Source: Nocardia terrae (GTDB taxonomy: Bacteria; Actinomycetota; Actinomycetes; Mycobacteriales; Mycobacteriaceae). Taken from it: a stretch of 64,000 bases of DNA. The number at the start of each line of letters is the position of its first letter. Position 1 is the first letter of the stretch. A program made the position numbers and the translations under genes. The notes under the pieces were generated by a model. The model was not told the origin of the DNA. It ran no database searches and saw nothing but the letters and a program-made list of their open reading frames with translations. The stretch lies in NCBI RefSeq assembly GCF_009760405.1, contig NZ_WRPP01000004.1:787697-851696 (forward strand), given 5' to 3'. Shown here piece after piece: positions 25,882 through 34,815 of this stretch.

Positions 25882-27801
25882 ATGAGCCAGAGCTTGTTCA
25901 ACCCGAAGACCTGCGAATTCACCGAATTCGACGCCGAGACCCGGCGACTGCTGCGCGCCACCGTCGACTACTTCGAGACCTTCGGCAAGACCCGGCTGCT
26001 GGCCGAGAGCCGGGACCGGGTCTGGTACGCGGACTTTCTGGACTTCTGCAAGCGTGAACGGGTCTTCGCGACCTTCCTGACCCCGGCCGCGCAGGCGGGC
26101 GGGGACCCGAACAAGCGCTGGGACACCGCGCGCATCGCCATGATGAGCAAGATCCTCGGCTTCTACGGCATGCAGTACTGGTACGTGTGGCAGGTGTCGA
26201 TCCTGGGGCTGGGCCCGATCTGGCAGAGCGCCAACCAGCAGGCCAAGGCCCGCGCGGCCGCGCTGCTGGAATCCGGTGAGATCTTCGCCTTCGGTCTGTC
26301 GGAGAAGGAGCACGGCGCGGACATCTACTCCACCGGCATGGTGCTCGAGCCGAAACCGCGCGGCGGCTACACCGCGTCGGGCGGCAAGCACTACATCGGC
26401 AACGGCAATCTCGCGGGCATGGTGTCGGTCTTCGGCCGCCGCGCCGACAAGCCGATCATCGACTCCTCGGACTTCATGCGGAAGATGACCGACGAGGAGT
26501 ACTCGGGCTACCTGTTCTTCGCCGCCGATTCCGGGCACAAGAACTACAAGCTGCGCAAGAACGTGGTCGACTCCCAGATGTATGTCGCCGCCTTCGATCT
26601 CGACGAGTATCCGGTCGCCGAATCCGACATCCTGCACACCGGCCGCGCGGCCTTCGACGCCGCCATGAACACGGTCAACGTCGGCAAGTTCAACCTCGGC
26701 TTCGGCGCGGTCGGCGCGTGCGAGCACGCCATGTTCGAGGCCGTCACCCACGCGCACGGCCGAATGCTGTTCGGGCACCGCGTGACCGAGTTCCCGCAGG
26801 TGAAATCGCTGCTCGCGGACAGCTACGCGCGTCTGATCGGCATGAAGCTCTACAGCGAGCGGGCCATCGACTACATGCGCTCGGCCAACGAGAACGACCG
26901 TCGCTACCTGCTGTTCAACGCCATCGAGAAGATGTCGGTCACCCGCCACGGTCAGAAGCTGTACGAAGACCTCGCCGATGTCATCGCCGCCCGCGGCTTC
27001 GAGAACGACATGTACTTCCCCATGGCCATGGTCGGCATGTTCGGCCTGCCGCGCCTCGAGGGCACGGTCCACGTGAACATGGCCCTGTCGCTGAAGTTCA
27101 TGCCCAACTTCATGTTCCATCCCGCCGACGCCGGTCTGGCCGCGCTGCGCTACCTGCCGGGCGCGGGCGTCGCACCCAAGGGCGCGGTGCGCGCGGTCTC
27201 CGGCGCGCTGAGCTGGACCAGCCGCCGCACCGCCGGTCCGGCCGCCAGGGCCGTGCCCGCGCTGAAGTCCGAATTCGCCCGTGCCGCACACGCTCCCGTG
27301 CCGACCCGCCGCGACAGCGCCGACGACGAGTTCCTGTTCCGCCAGGGCCCCAGCAGCGGCCTGGGCAAGATCCGCTTCGCCGACTGGCGTCCGGTCTTCG
27401 AGAAGTTCGCGCACATCCCGAATGTCGCGGTCTTCACCGAACAGGCCCTGGCCTTCCAGACCCTGCTCGCCGCCGCTACCCCGACCGCCGCACAGCAGGA
27501 GGACGTCGACTTCCTCTTCGCCCTCGGCGAGCTGTTCACCGCGCTCCCGTACGCCCAGCTCATCCTCGAGCAGGCCGACATCGCCGGCGCCGACGAGGCC
27601 GTGCTCGACCAGCTCTTCGACCTCTTCGTCCGCGAGTTCTCCAAGCACGCCCTGACCCTGCACACCAAGCCCACCGCCACCAAGGCCCAACAGGTCCGCG
27701 CCCTCGACCTGGTCCGCCGCCCGGTCGCCGGCCCGGCTCGCTTCGAGCGCGTGCTCGAGTGGGTCACCGCCCTCGCGGGCGCCTACGAAATGAACCCCTG
27801 A
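25882..27801 (+). CDS. Acyl-CoA dehydrogenase family protein (long form)
   Basis: 639 residues, longer than classical dehydrogenases (~390) and closer to acyl-CoA oxidase/FadE-type proteins. The FAD/substrate region is FAFGLSEKEHGADIYSTG (~residue 135). The C-terminal ~200 residues from about 430, beginning with an Ala/Arg-rich linker, form an extra helical part. Ribosome site GGAGGAG is 12 bases before the ATG. The likely job is oxidation of a longer or bulky acyl-CoA. It shares a promoter element with the MpaB-like gene 0.2 kb downstream, so the two probably act in one pathway. Substrate unknown. Confidence 0.88.
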   Translation: MSQSLFNPKTCEFTEFDAETRRLLRATVDYFETFGKTRLLAESRDRVWYADFLDFCKRERVFATFLTPAAQAGGDPNKRWDTARIAMMSKILGFYGMQYWYVWQVSILGLGPIWQSANQQAKARAAALLESGEIFAFGLSEKEHGADIYSTGMVLEPKPRGGYTASGGKHYIGNGNLAGMVSVFGRRADKPIIDSSDFMRKMTDEEYSGYLFFAADSGHKNYKLRKNVVDSQMYVAAFDLDEYPVAESDILHTGRAAFDAAMNTVNVGKFNLGFGAVGACEHAMFEAVTHAHGRMLFGHRVTEFPQVKSLLADSYARLIGMKLYSERAIDYMRSANENDRRYLLFNAIEKMSVTRHGQKLYEDLADVIAARGFENDMYFPMAMVGMFGLPRLEGTVHVNMALSLKFMPNFMFHPADAGLAALRYLPGAGVAPKGAVRAVSGALSWTSRRTAGPAARAVPALKSEFARAAHAPVPTRRDSADDEFLFRQGPSSGLGKIRFADWRPVFEKFAHIPNVAVFTEQALAFQTLLAAATPTAAQQEDVDFLFALGELFTALPYAQLILEQADIAGADEAVLDQLFDLFVREFSKHALTLHTKPTATKAQQVRALDLVRRPVAGPARFERVLEWVTALAGAYEMNP

Positions 27802-27837
27802 CCACCGCCGATGTGCACCGGCACTCCGGATCCGCAA

Positions 27838-27860
27838 ATGCTACAGTCGTGAATGAAACC
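27838..27860 (+). promoter_or_regulatory. Extended -10 promoter plus candidate operator (copy 2)
   Basis: ATGCTACAGTCGTGAATG and the next few bases repeat the element at 25837. It contains extended -10 TGCTACAGT and lies ~175 bases upstream of the MpaB-like gene. Confidence 0.45.
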
Positions 27861-28035
27861 GGTGAGTTCGTTCGGGACTGGACAACTGATTTGGCGACGA
27901 CCGGGGTAACTCCCCGGGTACGCCCGAGATTTATTCGGCACCCAACCGCCGGCACGGGTGCCCACCATCGACGGCTCCCAAGTCGCCCGCTGAAGTCGCG
28001 GGGAGGCGGGGGAGTGACTGCAAAGGAGCAGAACG

Positions 28036-28989
28036 ATGACCGAAACGACCGCGCGCCCGCAGTTCGACGCCCCGGCTCGCACCATTCGTGAGGTCGACTA
28101 CGGGTTCTTCGGGCCCGGTTCGCCGACCTGGAAGGTCTGGACCGCGCCGACCGCGCTGATCGGTTTCCAGCGCGCGGTCACGCTCGAACACTTCGATCCG
28201 GATCTCACCGCGGCCGTCGCGGATGTCGGCGGCATCTACAGCGATCCGCGCGGGCGGCTCGACCACACCTTCGCGTACTTCCTCATCGCGGCCGTGGCCG
28301 ACAGCCGGATGGCGATCGAGGCGTCCGAGCACCTCATGCGGGTGCACGCCAAGGCCACCGGCATCGAGCCGATCAGCGGAAAGCGCTACAGCGCGAACAA
28401 TCCCGACTCGCAGCTGTGGATCCATGTCACCGGCTGGCATTCGGTGCTCAAGTGCTACGAGATGTACGGCCCGGGTCCGCTGAGCCCGGAGGAGGAGGCG
28501 CAGTACTGGCGGGAGTGCGTCATTGCCGCCGAGCTGCAGACCTGCAAGCCCGAGGACGTGCCGACCTCCCGTGCGGAGGTCCGCGAGTACTTCGAGCGGG
28601 TGCGCCCGCGCCTGTGCACCTCCGAGCGCGCTCGCCGCGGCATGCGCTACCTGTTGTTCACCCCGTCCGAGAAGGGCGTGAAGCTCTGGGCCGGAAGCCG
28701 TTTGGTGGCACCCGCCGCCATCGCCACCCTGCCCGGGTGGATGCGCGAGACCGGCGGATTCGATCAGCCCGGCCTGCTCGACGCGGCCTACCCGCCCGCG
28801 GTGCGACTGGCGATGACCGCACTGAAGAACGACCGGCTCGAACTGAAGGTCGCCAAGAACTTCATCGGCAAGATGACCGGCCGCCTGCTCGAGGAGCACA
28901 TGCGAGCCGGGGTTCCCACGAATCCAGTGACCGTCACTCCGGCGCAGGCCAAGGAACTGTACGGCCGTTCAGCACGCTCGAGTGCATAA
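28036..28989 (+). CDS. DUF2236 / MpaB-like oxygenase
   Basis: 317 residues of the DUF2236 family, which includes the fungal oxygenase MpaB and bacterial latex-clearing (rubber) oxygenases and binds heme. The family's GRLDHTFAYFLIAAVAD and conserved His residues in LWIHVTGWHSVLKCYEMYG are visible. AAAGGAG is 8 bases before the ATG. Both neighbours are acyl-CoA dehydrogenases, suggesting oxidative attack on a lipid or terpenoid chain that is then beta-oxidised; this is inference. No signal peptide. Confidence 0.85.
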   Translation: MTETTARPQFDAPARTIREVDYGFFGPGSPTWKVWTAPTALIGFQRAVTLEHFDPDLTAAVADVGGIYSDPRGRLDHTFAYFLIAAVADSRMAIEASEHLMRVHAKATGIEPISGKRYSANNPDSQLWIHVTGWHSVLKCYEMYGPGPLSPEEEAQYWRECVIAAELQTCKPEDVPTSRAEVREYFERVRPRLCTSERARRGMRYLLFTPSEKGVKLWAGSRLVAPAAIATLPGWMRETGGFDQPGLLDAAYPPAVRLAMTALKNDRLELKVAKNFIGKMTGRLLEEHMRAGVPTNPVTVTPAQAKELYGRSARSSA

Positions 28990-29167
28990 CGACGCGGTTA
29001 ACATTTCACGGTTTTTACCGGTCGGAAGGGCCTTCCCGGGTTAAGGGGCTTGCCTACGCTTGCGTAACCGGACGGGCGTACGGCAACCTTCGCTTGATCG
29101 TCAAGGCGCTTGATCAGATCGTTCGACATTTTTGATCAGTTCAGACTTCAGCCGAGGAGGCCCTTCC

Positions 29168-30994
29168 GTGTCCCACTACAAGGCGAACCTACGAGACATC
29201 GAGTTCAACTTGTTCGAAGTACTGGGTATCGGGGATCTGCTGGACAAGGGCGCCTACGGCGACCTGGACGCCGACACCGCGCGCGAGATGCTCGCCGAGG
29301 CGAAGCGCCTGGCGGAGGGCCCGATCGCGGAGTCGTTCGTGGATGCCGACCGCCACCCGGTCGAGTTCCTTCCGGACCAGCACACCATCACCGTGCCGGA
29401 GTCGCTGAAGAAGACCGTGGCCGCGGTCAACGAGGCGGGCTACTCGGGTCTGGGCATGTCCGAGGACATGGGCGGCGTGCCCGCGCCGAACGCGCTGATC
29501 TGGGGCATCCAGGAAATGATCGTGGCCGCCAACAACTCGGCCTCCTTCTTCAACATGGGTCCGCTCATGCACAAGGTGCTCTTCGACGAGGGCACCGAGG
29601 AGCAGAAGAAGTGGGCCACGCACGCGTGGGAGAACCGCTGGGGCGGAACCATGGTGCTCACCGAGCCCGACGCCGGTTCCGATGTCGGCATGGGCCGCAC
29701 CAAGGCCATCGCGCAGGCCGACGGCACCTGGCACATCGAGGGCGTGAAGCGCTTCATCTCCGGCGGCGACGTCGGCGACACCGCCGCCAATATCTTCCAC
29801 CTGGTGCTGGCCCGCCCCGAGGGCGCCGGACCGGGCACCAAGGGCCTGTCGCTGTTCGTGGTGCCGCGCTTCCTGTTCGACACCGAGACCATGGAGATCG
29901 GCGCCAAGAACGGCGCGCTGGTCACCGGCGTCGAGCACAAGATGGGCATCAAGTCCTCGCCCACCTGTGAGATCACCTTCGGCGGCGACATCCCGGCCGT
30001 GGGCTACCTGGTCGGCGGCGTGCACAACGGCATCGCGCAGATGTTCAAGGTCATCGAGAACGCGCGAATGATGGTGGGCACCAAGGCCACCGGCGCGCTG
30101 TCCACCGGTTACCTGAACGCCCTGGAGTACGCCAAGCAGCGCGTGCAGGGCGCGGACCTGACCCAGATGGCCGACAAGGCCGCGCCGCGCGTCACCATCA
30201 CCCACCACCCGGACGTGCGTCGTTCGCTGGCCACCCAGAAGGCTTACGCCGAGGGTCTGCGCGCGCTGTACATGTTCTGCGCCTCGTACCAGAACGCCGA
30301 TGTGGCGCAGGCCAATTACGGTGTGGACGCCGAACTGGCCGAGCGGGTCAACGATCTGCTGCTGCCGATCGTCAAGGGCTGCGGCTCGGACCGGGCCTAC
30401 GAGAGCCTGACCGAATCGCTGCAGACCCTGGGCGGCTCCGGCTACCTGCAGGACTACCCGATCGAGCAGTACATCCGCGACTGCAAGATCGACTCGCTTT
30501 ATGAGGGGACCACCGCCATCCAGGCGCAGGACTTCTTCTTCCGCAAGATCATTCGCGACAAGGGTGTGGCCCTGGGCCACGTCGCGGGCCTGATCCAGAA
30601 GTTCATCGACGGCGGCCCGGACCAGTTCAAGGTCGAGCGCGGACTGCTCGGCGCGGCGCTGGCCGACGTGCAGGCCATGGCGGCCACGCTGACCGGGTAC
30701 CTGATGGCCTCGCAGCAGCAGACCGACGAGATCTACAAGGTCGGGCTGGGCTCGGTCCGATTCCTCTACGCCGTGGGCGATCTCGTCATCGCGTGGCGTC
30801 TGCTCGAGCAGGCCGCCATCGCGCAGGCCGCGCTGGACGCGGGCGCGGACGCCAAGGACAAGAACTTCTACACCGGCAAGGTCGGTGTCGCGTCCTGGTT
30901 CGCGAAGAACAAGCTGCCGCTGATCAGCGGCGTGCGCAGCGTCGTCGAGAACATCGACAACGACATCATGAAGCTCGACGAAGCCGCCTTTTAG
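29168..30994 (+). CDS. Acyl-CoA dehydrogenase, FadE5-like
   Basis: 608 residues from the GTG at 29168, which has GAGGAGG 7 bases upstream; an ATG 12 codons earlier has no such site. N-terminal ~150-residue helical domain, then FAD/substrate motif MVLTEPDAGSDVGMGRT, catalytic region YEGTTAIQAQDFFFRK near 460, and a C-terminal helical domain. Length and motifs match mycobacterial FadE5, a broad acyl-CoA dehydrogenase of beta-oxidation. It is monocistronic, closed by a strong terminator. Three TTGATC copies lie upstream (29094, 29110, 29132). Confidence 0.93.
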   Translation: MSHYKANLRDIEFNLFEVLGIGDLLDKGAYGDLDADTAREMLAEAKRLAEGPIAESFVDADRHPVEFLPDQHTITVPESLKKTVAAVNEAGYSGLGMSEDMGGVPAPNALIWGIQEMIVAANNSASFFNMGPLMHKVLFDEGTEEQKKWATHAWENRWGGTMVLTEPDAGSDVGMGRTKAIAQADGTWHIEGVKRFISGGDVGDTAANIFHLVLARPEGAGPGTKGLSLFVVPRFLFDTETMEIGAKNGALVTGVEHKMGIKSSPTCEITFGGDIPAVGYLVGGVHNGIAQMFKVIENARMMVGTKATGALSTGYLNALEYAKQRVQGADLTQMADKAAPRVTITHHPDVRRSLATQKAYAEGLRALYMFCASYQNADVAQANYGVDAELAERVNDLLLPIVKGCGSDRAYESLTESLQTLGGSGYLQDYPIEQYIRDCKIDSLYEGTTAIQAQDFFFRKIIRDKGVALGHVAGLIQKFIDGGPDQFKVERGLLGAALADVQAMAATLTGYLMASQQQTDEIYKVGLGSVRFLYAVGDLVIAWRLLEQAAIAQAALDAGADAKDKNFYTGKVGVASWFAKNKLPLISGVRSVVENIDNDIMKLDEAAF

Positions 30995-31003
30995 TGGGTT
31001 ACT

Positions 31004-31035
31004 CCCCTCGGCGAGTCTCACGGCTCGCCGAGGGG
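31004..31035 (+). terminator. Terminator after the FadE5-like gene
   Basis: Perfect 12-bp inverted repeat (CCCCTCGGCGAG arm) with an 8-base loop, 9 bases past the stop. Confidence 0.8.
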
Positions 31036-31096
31036 ACACGCACTTTTCATTTCTGACCTGCGGTGAAGTGTCGTGCCCACGGGGTACAACTACGAC

Positions 31097-31735
31097 ATGG
31101 TCTTCCCGGTTTCATTCGGCTGGATCCAGATCCTGTTGCTGCTGCTCGGCATTGCGGCGATCGGTCTGCTCATCACGGCCGTGTTCAAGGCGCGCAAGGT
31201 CGGCTGGCGGGTGCTGGCCGGACGCGGCGCGGGCGCGGTCGGACTCGTACTCGTCGCGGTGGTGATCCTGTGGATCACCACGCTGCTGCAGACCTTCCTC
31301 GGACTCACCGGGGAGGTGAAGGCCGCCCATATCGAGGCCAAACCCATTGCGGGCCAAGAACACATGATGACCGTGGATCTCACCCTCTACGGCGACAAGG
31401 ACCACGGCGACCAGCACAAGACCTACCAGGTCGAAGGCGACATGTGGGTGCTGCAGGCCAATATCGTGGAGCTCGAGCCGTGGGTGAACGCGCTGGGCTT
31501 CAACTCCGGCTACAAGGTGACCCGGCTCTACGGCCAGCGCCTGGACGGCATCGCCACCAAGCAGAACCAGATCTTCCTCAATGGCAGCGACGCCGACTTC
31601 TTCCAGGACATGAAGAATCAGTCCTGGTACACAAAGCCTTTCGTGCGCTCGGCCTACGGCAACGCGGTCATCGCCATGGCCGGGAATTACGACGTCTTCA
31701 TCTCGCGTGACGCCATCAAAACCCGACCGGTCTGA
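31097..31735 (+). CDS. Hypothetical membrane-anchored protein
   Basis: 212 residues from the ATG at 31097; a GTG 8 codons earlier is equally possible, as neither has a clear ribosome site. Two strong membrane segments (~8-28 and ~45-68) are followed by a soluble ~145-residue domain, probably outside the cell, with YGDKDHGDQHKTYQVEGDMWVLQANIVELEPWVNALG and a late NQSWYTKPFVRSAYG. It resembles a conserved actinobacterial family with no function known to me. The stop is 6 bases from the convergent xthA stop, with no room for a terminator. Confidence 0.75.
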   Translation: MVFPVSFGWIQILLLLLGIAAIGLLITAVFKARKVGWRVLAGRGAGAVGLVLVAVVILWITTLLQTFLGLTGEVKAAHIEAKPIAGQEHMMTVDLTLYGDKDHGDQHKTYQVEGDMWVLQANIVELEPWVNALGFNSGYKVTRLYGQRLDGIATKQNQIFLNGSDADFFQDMKNQSWYTKPFVRSAYGNAVIAMAGNYDVFISRDAIKTRPV

Positions 31736-31741
31736 TCTAAA

Positions 31742-32557
31742 TCAGTCGGCGAGATCGGCCACCACGGGCGCGTGATCGCTGGCGCCCTTGCCCTTTCGCT
31801 CCTCGCGGTCCACGTTCGCCTCGGTGACGCGGGCGGCCAGGGCGGGGGAGCCCAGGATGAAATCGATGCGCATGCCCTCTTTACGGGGGAAACGCAGCTG
31901 GGTGTAGTCCCAGTAGGTGTAGACGCCCGGACCGGGGTGGAACGGCCGCATCACGTCGCCGTAGCCCGCCTCGCCGAAGGCGTCGAAGGCGTCGCGCTCC
32001 TGCTCGGAGACGTGTGTCTTGCCCACGAACAGCTCCGGATTCCACACATCCAGATCGGTCGGCGCGATGTTCCAGTCGCCGACCAGCGCGATCTGCGCGT
32101 CCGGATCCTCCGAGAGCCACTTCGCGCCCGCATTGCGCAGCGCGGCAAGCCATTCCAGCTTGTAGGTGTAGTGCGGATCGTCCAGGGCCCGCCCATTGGG
32201 CACGTACAGGCTCCACACCCGCACCCCGCCGCAGGTCGCCCCGATCGCCCGCGCCTCGACCACCGGCGCGCTCAGCAGCGACGCACCGGCGTCCTTGTCG
32301 AAGCCCGGCTGGTCCGGGAACCCGATCTCGACATCGTCCAGGCCCACCCGCGAGGCGATGGCCACGCCGTTCCACTGGCTCAGGCCGATGTGCGCGACCT
32401 CGTACCCGGCGGCCTCGAACGCCTCGAGCGGGAACTGCTCGTCCTTGCACTTGGTTTCCTGCATGGCGAGCACGTCGATGTCGGCGCGGTCCAGCCACGC
32501 CAGCACCCGATCCTGCCGGGTGCGAATCGAGTTCACGTTCCAGGTGGCGATGCGCAC
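31742..32557 (-). CDS. xthA: Exodeoxyribonuclease III / AP endonuclease
   Basis: 271 residues of the endonuclease/exonuclease/phosphatase fold. Active-site signatures are all there: TWNVNSIRTR at the start, QETKCKD (metal-binding Glu), PNGR, GDWNIAPTDLD (Asp/Asn) and GASDHAPV (catalytic Asp-His) at the C-terminus. It cuts DNA at abasic sites for base-excision repair. The GTG at 32557 follows GAGAGG; six upstream codons are read through but lack a site. It is last in an apparent def-GNAT-xthA operon whose order matches that in mycobacteria. Confidence 0.95.
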   Translation of the reverse strand: MRIATWNVNSIRTRQDRVLAWLDRADIDVLAMQETKCKDEQFPLEAFEAAGYEVAHIGLSQWNGVAIASRVGLDDVEIGFPDQPGFDKDAGASLLSAPVVEARAIGATCGGVRVWSLYVPNGRALDDPHYTYKLEWLAALRNAGAKWLSEDPDAQIALVGDWNIAPTDLDVWNPELFVGKTHVSEQERDAFDAFGEAGYGDVMRPFHPGPGVYTYWDYTQLRFPRKEGMRIDFILGSPALAARVTEANVDREERKGKGASDHAPVVADLAD

Positions 32558-32608
32558 GGGTAAACCTCTCAGCAATAGTGTCTTTCGAAAGCTCGGGAAG
32601 CAGCAGGG

Positions 32609-33586
32609 TCAGGGCGCGACGTACCGGTAGCGGTGGTGCTCCACGAAACCCATCTCCTGATACAACGCCTGGGCCGCGTCATTGTCATCCGACACCTGCA
32701 CGTACGCGTGCGTGGCCCCGCGCGCCTGGCCCCAGCGGATCATCTCCGCGCACACCAGCGATCCCAGCCCGTGCCTGCGGTGTCCGGCCGCCACCGCCAC
32801 ACAGGTGATCCCCACCCAGCGGCGGCCGTCCGGCGCGGTGGTGAGCGCGGCCCGGCCGATGGCCAGCGGCGTCGGCAAACCCAGTGTGGCGAAGGTTACT
32901 TCGCCGTCGCGCACCGCGGTGAGCACCTCCACCGACGGCGTGGACCCGACGTCGGTGTCCCCGCCGCGATGCCGGTGCATGGACAGCCACGCGCCGTCCG
33001 GTTCGGGGGTGAACCGCACCATGGGCGGCCCCTGCGGCAGCATCACGTTCTCGATATCGACGGCCATGACCTGGGTTTCGTTCCAGCTGCGCCACCCCGC
33101 GGGCGCGGTGGCCAGCCGATCCGGCAGCTGCAGCACCAGCGGCAGGCCGTGCGCGGTGTACCACTCGCCGATCCGCTGCAGGGTCTCGGTGTTCATCAGC
33201 GCCGGTCCGTCCGTACCGCCCAGTGGTACCGCGGAATTCGCCCGGTTGGTGTAGCCCTCCCCGGCGCGCAGCAGCCAGCCGTCGACCCAGGACCGCATCA
33301 GTCCCGGCCAGCCGTCGGCGGCCGCCGCCTCCAGGGCGCGGATCTCGCTGGTCCGAATGGGCCTGGGCCCGACCGGCTTCCACGCCACCACCTGATCCCA
33401 GGCGATCGAGACCACCTGGCCGTCGGCGGTGCGCACGGTCAGGGGATCGGTCGCGGTCAGTTCGCCGATGACGTCGGTCAGCGGCTGCGGGTACCCGGCG
33501 GGCAGGCGGTAGCGGACCACCACCCGCTTGCCGATCGGCGGGAGTGCTCCGGCGGTGCCGGAATCCCGCTCGGTGGGATCGGTCAT
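32609..33586 (-). CDS. GNAT acetyltransferase, N-acetylglutamate synthase of the Cg3035 type
   Basis: 325 residues. The C-terminal third is a GNAT domain with the acetyl-CoA loop AAGHRRHGLGSLV (~270) and QALYQEMGF near the end; the N-terminal part has a small beta-rich domain followed by a degenerate GNAT-like repeat. The gene between def and xthA matches C. glutamicum cg3035, reported as an N-acetylglutamate synthase for arginine synthesis, and M. tuberculosis Rv0428c (both from memory). The start is the ATG at 33586, 7 bases past the def stop. Substrate assignment rests on this family relation. Confidence 0.82.
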   Translation of the reverse strand: MTDPTERDSGTAGALPPIGKRVVVRYRLPAGYPQPLTDVIGELTATDPLTVRTADGQVVSIAWDQVVAWKPVGPRPIRTSEIRALEAAAADGWPGLMRSWVDGWLLRAGEGYTNRANSAVPLGGTDGPALMNTETLQRIGEWYTAHGLPLVLQLPDRLATAPAGWRSWNETQVMAVDIENVMLPQGPPMVRFTPEPDGAWLSMHRHRGGDTDVGSTPSVEVLTAVRDGEVTFATLGLPTPLAIGRAALTTAPDGRRWVGITCVAVAAGHRRHGLGSLVCAEMIRWGQARGATHAYVQVSDDNDAAQALYQEMGFVEHHRYRYVAP

Positions 33587-33593
33587 ACCCGAA

Positions 33594-34214
33594 TCAGTCG
33601 TCGTCTTCGTCGTCGTGCCCGAACGGGTCCGGTACGGTGCCCGGCACCCAGCTCAAACCCGGCTTGCCCCAGCCGTTTCGCTTGATGGACTTCTTGGCGG
33701 CGCGGGCATTGCGGCCGACCAGCACGTCCACATACAGGTAGCCGTCGAGGTGACCGGTTTCGTGCTGCAGCATGCGCGCGAAGAAGCCGTGGCCCTCGAT
33801 CTCGACCGGCTCGCCCTTCTCGTCGGTGCCGGTGACCTTGGCCCACTCGGCGCGGCCGGTCGGGAACTGCTCGCCGGGCACCGAGAGGCAGCCCTCTTCG
33901 TCATCGTCGGGATCCGGCATGGTTTCCGGGATCTCGGAGGTCACCAACACCGGATTCACCACACAACCGCGGCGGCGGACCATCTTTCCGCCCGGCGCCT
34001 CGTCGGGGCAGTCGTAGACGAACAGACGCGGCGCGAGTTCATCCTCGTCCTTGATGATGACCTGGTTGCCCGCCAGTCCCACGCCGTGGGCGGCGTCCAT
34101 GGTCTCGTACATGTCCGCGATCAGCTCGGCCAGCTCCTCCGGGGACTGCGTGACCGGTGTGGTCGCGCGGTGCAGAACCGGGTCGCCGACAATGCGAATC
34201 GGGAGAATAGCCAT
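33594..34214 (-). CDS. def: Peptide deformylase
   Basis: 206 residues. All three deformylase motifs are recognisable: GVGLAGNQV (motif 1, Gly-Asn where many enzymes have Ala-Pro, as in other actinobacteria), EGCLSVP with the metal Cys, and QHETGHLDG, the HExxH metal site. It removes the formyl group from new proteins. A very acidic tail (DDEDDD) ends the protein. It leads the def-GNAT-xthA set and is divergent from the DUF3263 gene, with 242 bases between them. Confidence 0.96.
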   Translation of the reverse strand: MAILPIRIVGDPVLHRATTPVTQSPEELAELIADMYETMDAAHGVGLAGNQVIIKDEDELAPRLFVYDCPDEAPGGKMVRRRGCVVNPVLVTSEIPETMPDPDDDEEGCLSVPGEQFPTGRAEWAKVTGTDEKGEPVEIEGHGFFARMLQHETGHLDGYLYVDVLVGRNARAAKKSIKRNGWGKPGLSWVPGTVPDPFGHDDEDDD

Positions 34215-34456
34215 GCTGAGCAGCCTACTGGGTGGTTGCGGGGGTCCTCGCGCTGCCCGCTGCCGACGCCCCCGGGCAAAATCGTCGGAGCGTCGGGCAG
34301 ACTGATCACGTCAAACCGGACGGATGGATTCCCCGCGACACGCCGGGCATGCATCACAGAACACGCCGAGCGGTACGCATCGGGAAGCTCCCGTCGCGTG
34401 GTTGAATGATCGGCGACGCACAAATTCGTCTGGTGACCACTCGGCGAGGGAGCACT

Positions 34457-34798
34457 ATGGACAGCGCAGCGGCACGAGACATCTCCGCAAGCGAGGACGG
34501 TATTCCCACGGACGCTGCCGGGACTCCGGCCGACGAGGATGGCGCGCACGGTCTTTCCCGCCGCGAACTCGACATTCTGGACTTCGAGCGCAAGTGGTGG
34601 AAGTACGCGGGGGCCAAGGAAGAGGCCATCCGCGAGCTCTTCGACCTCTCCGCCACCCGCTACTACCAGGTCCTCAATGCCGTGGTCGACAAGCCCGAGG
34701 CACTGGCCGCCGATCCCATGCTGGTCAAGCGTCTGCGCCGGCTGCGCGCCAGCCGCCAGAAGACCAGGGCCGCACGTCGTCTCGGTTTCCAGGTCTAG
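34457..34798 (+). CDS. DUF3263 family protein
   Basis: 113 residues from the ATG at 34457, with GAGGGAG upstream. The conserved block LSRRELDILDFERKWWKYAGAKEEAIRELFDL, then SATRYYQVLNAV, looks like a sigma-like helix-turn-helix core; the tail is very basic (KRLRRLRASRQKTRAARR), fitting nucleic-acid binding. Orthologous position to M. tuberculosis Rv0430, next to the VirR-like gene. Function unknown; a small DNA-binding protein is my inference. Confidence 0.88.
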   Translation: MDSAAARDISASEDGIPTDAAGTPADEDGAHGLSRRELDILDFERKWWKYAGAKEEAIRELFDLSATRYYQVLNAVVDKPEALAADPMLVKRLRRLRASRQKTRAARRLGFQV

Positions 34799-34815
34799 CC
34801 AGTAGGCTTCGACGC

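Noticed and set aside
25858..27837. 659-aa minus-strand frame
   Set aside because: Antisense to the long acyl-CoA dehydrogenase; no motifs.
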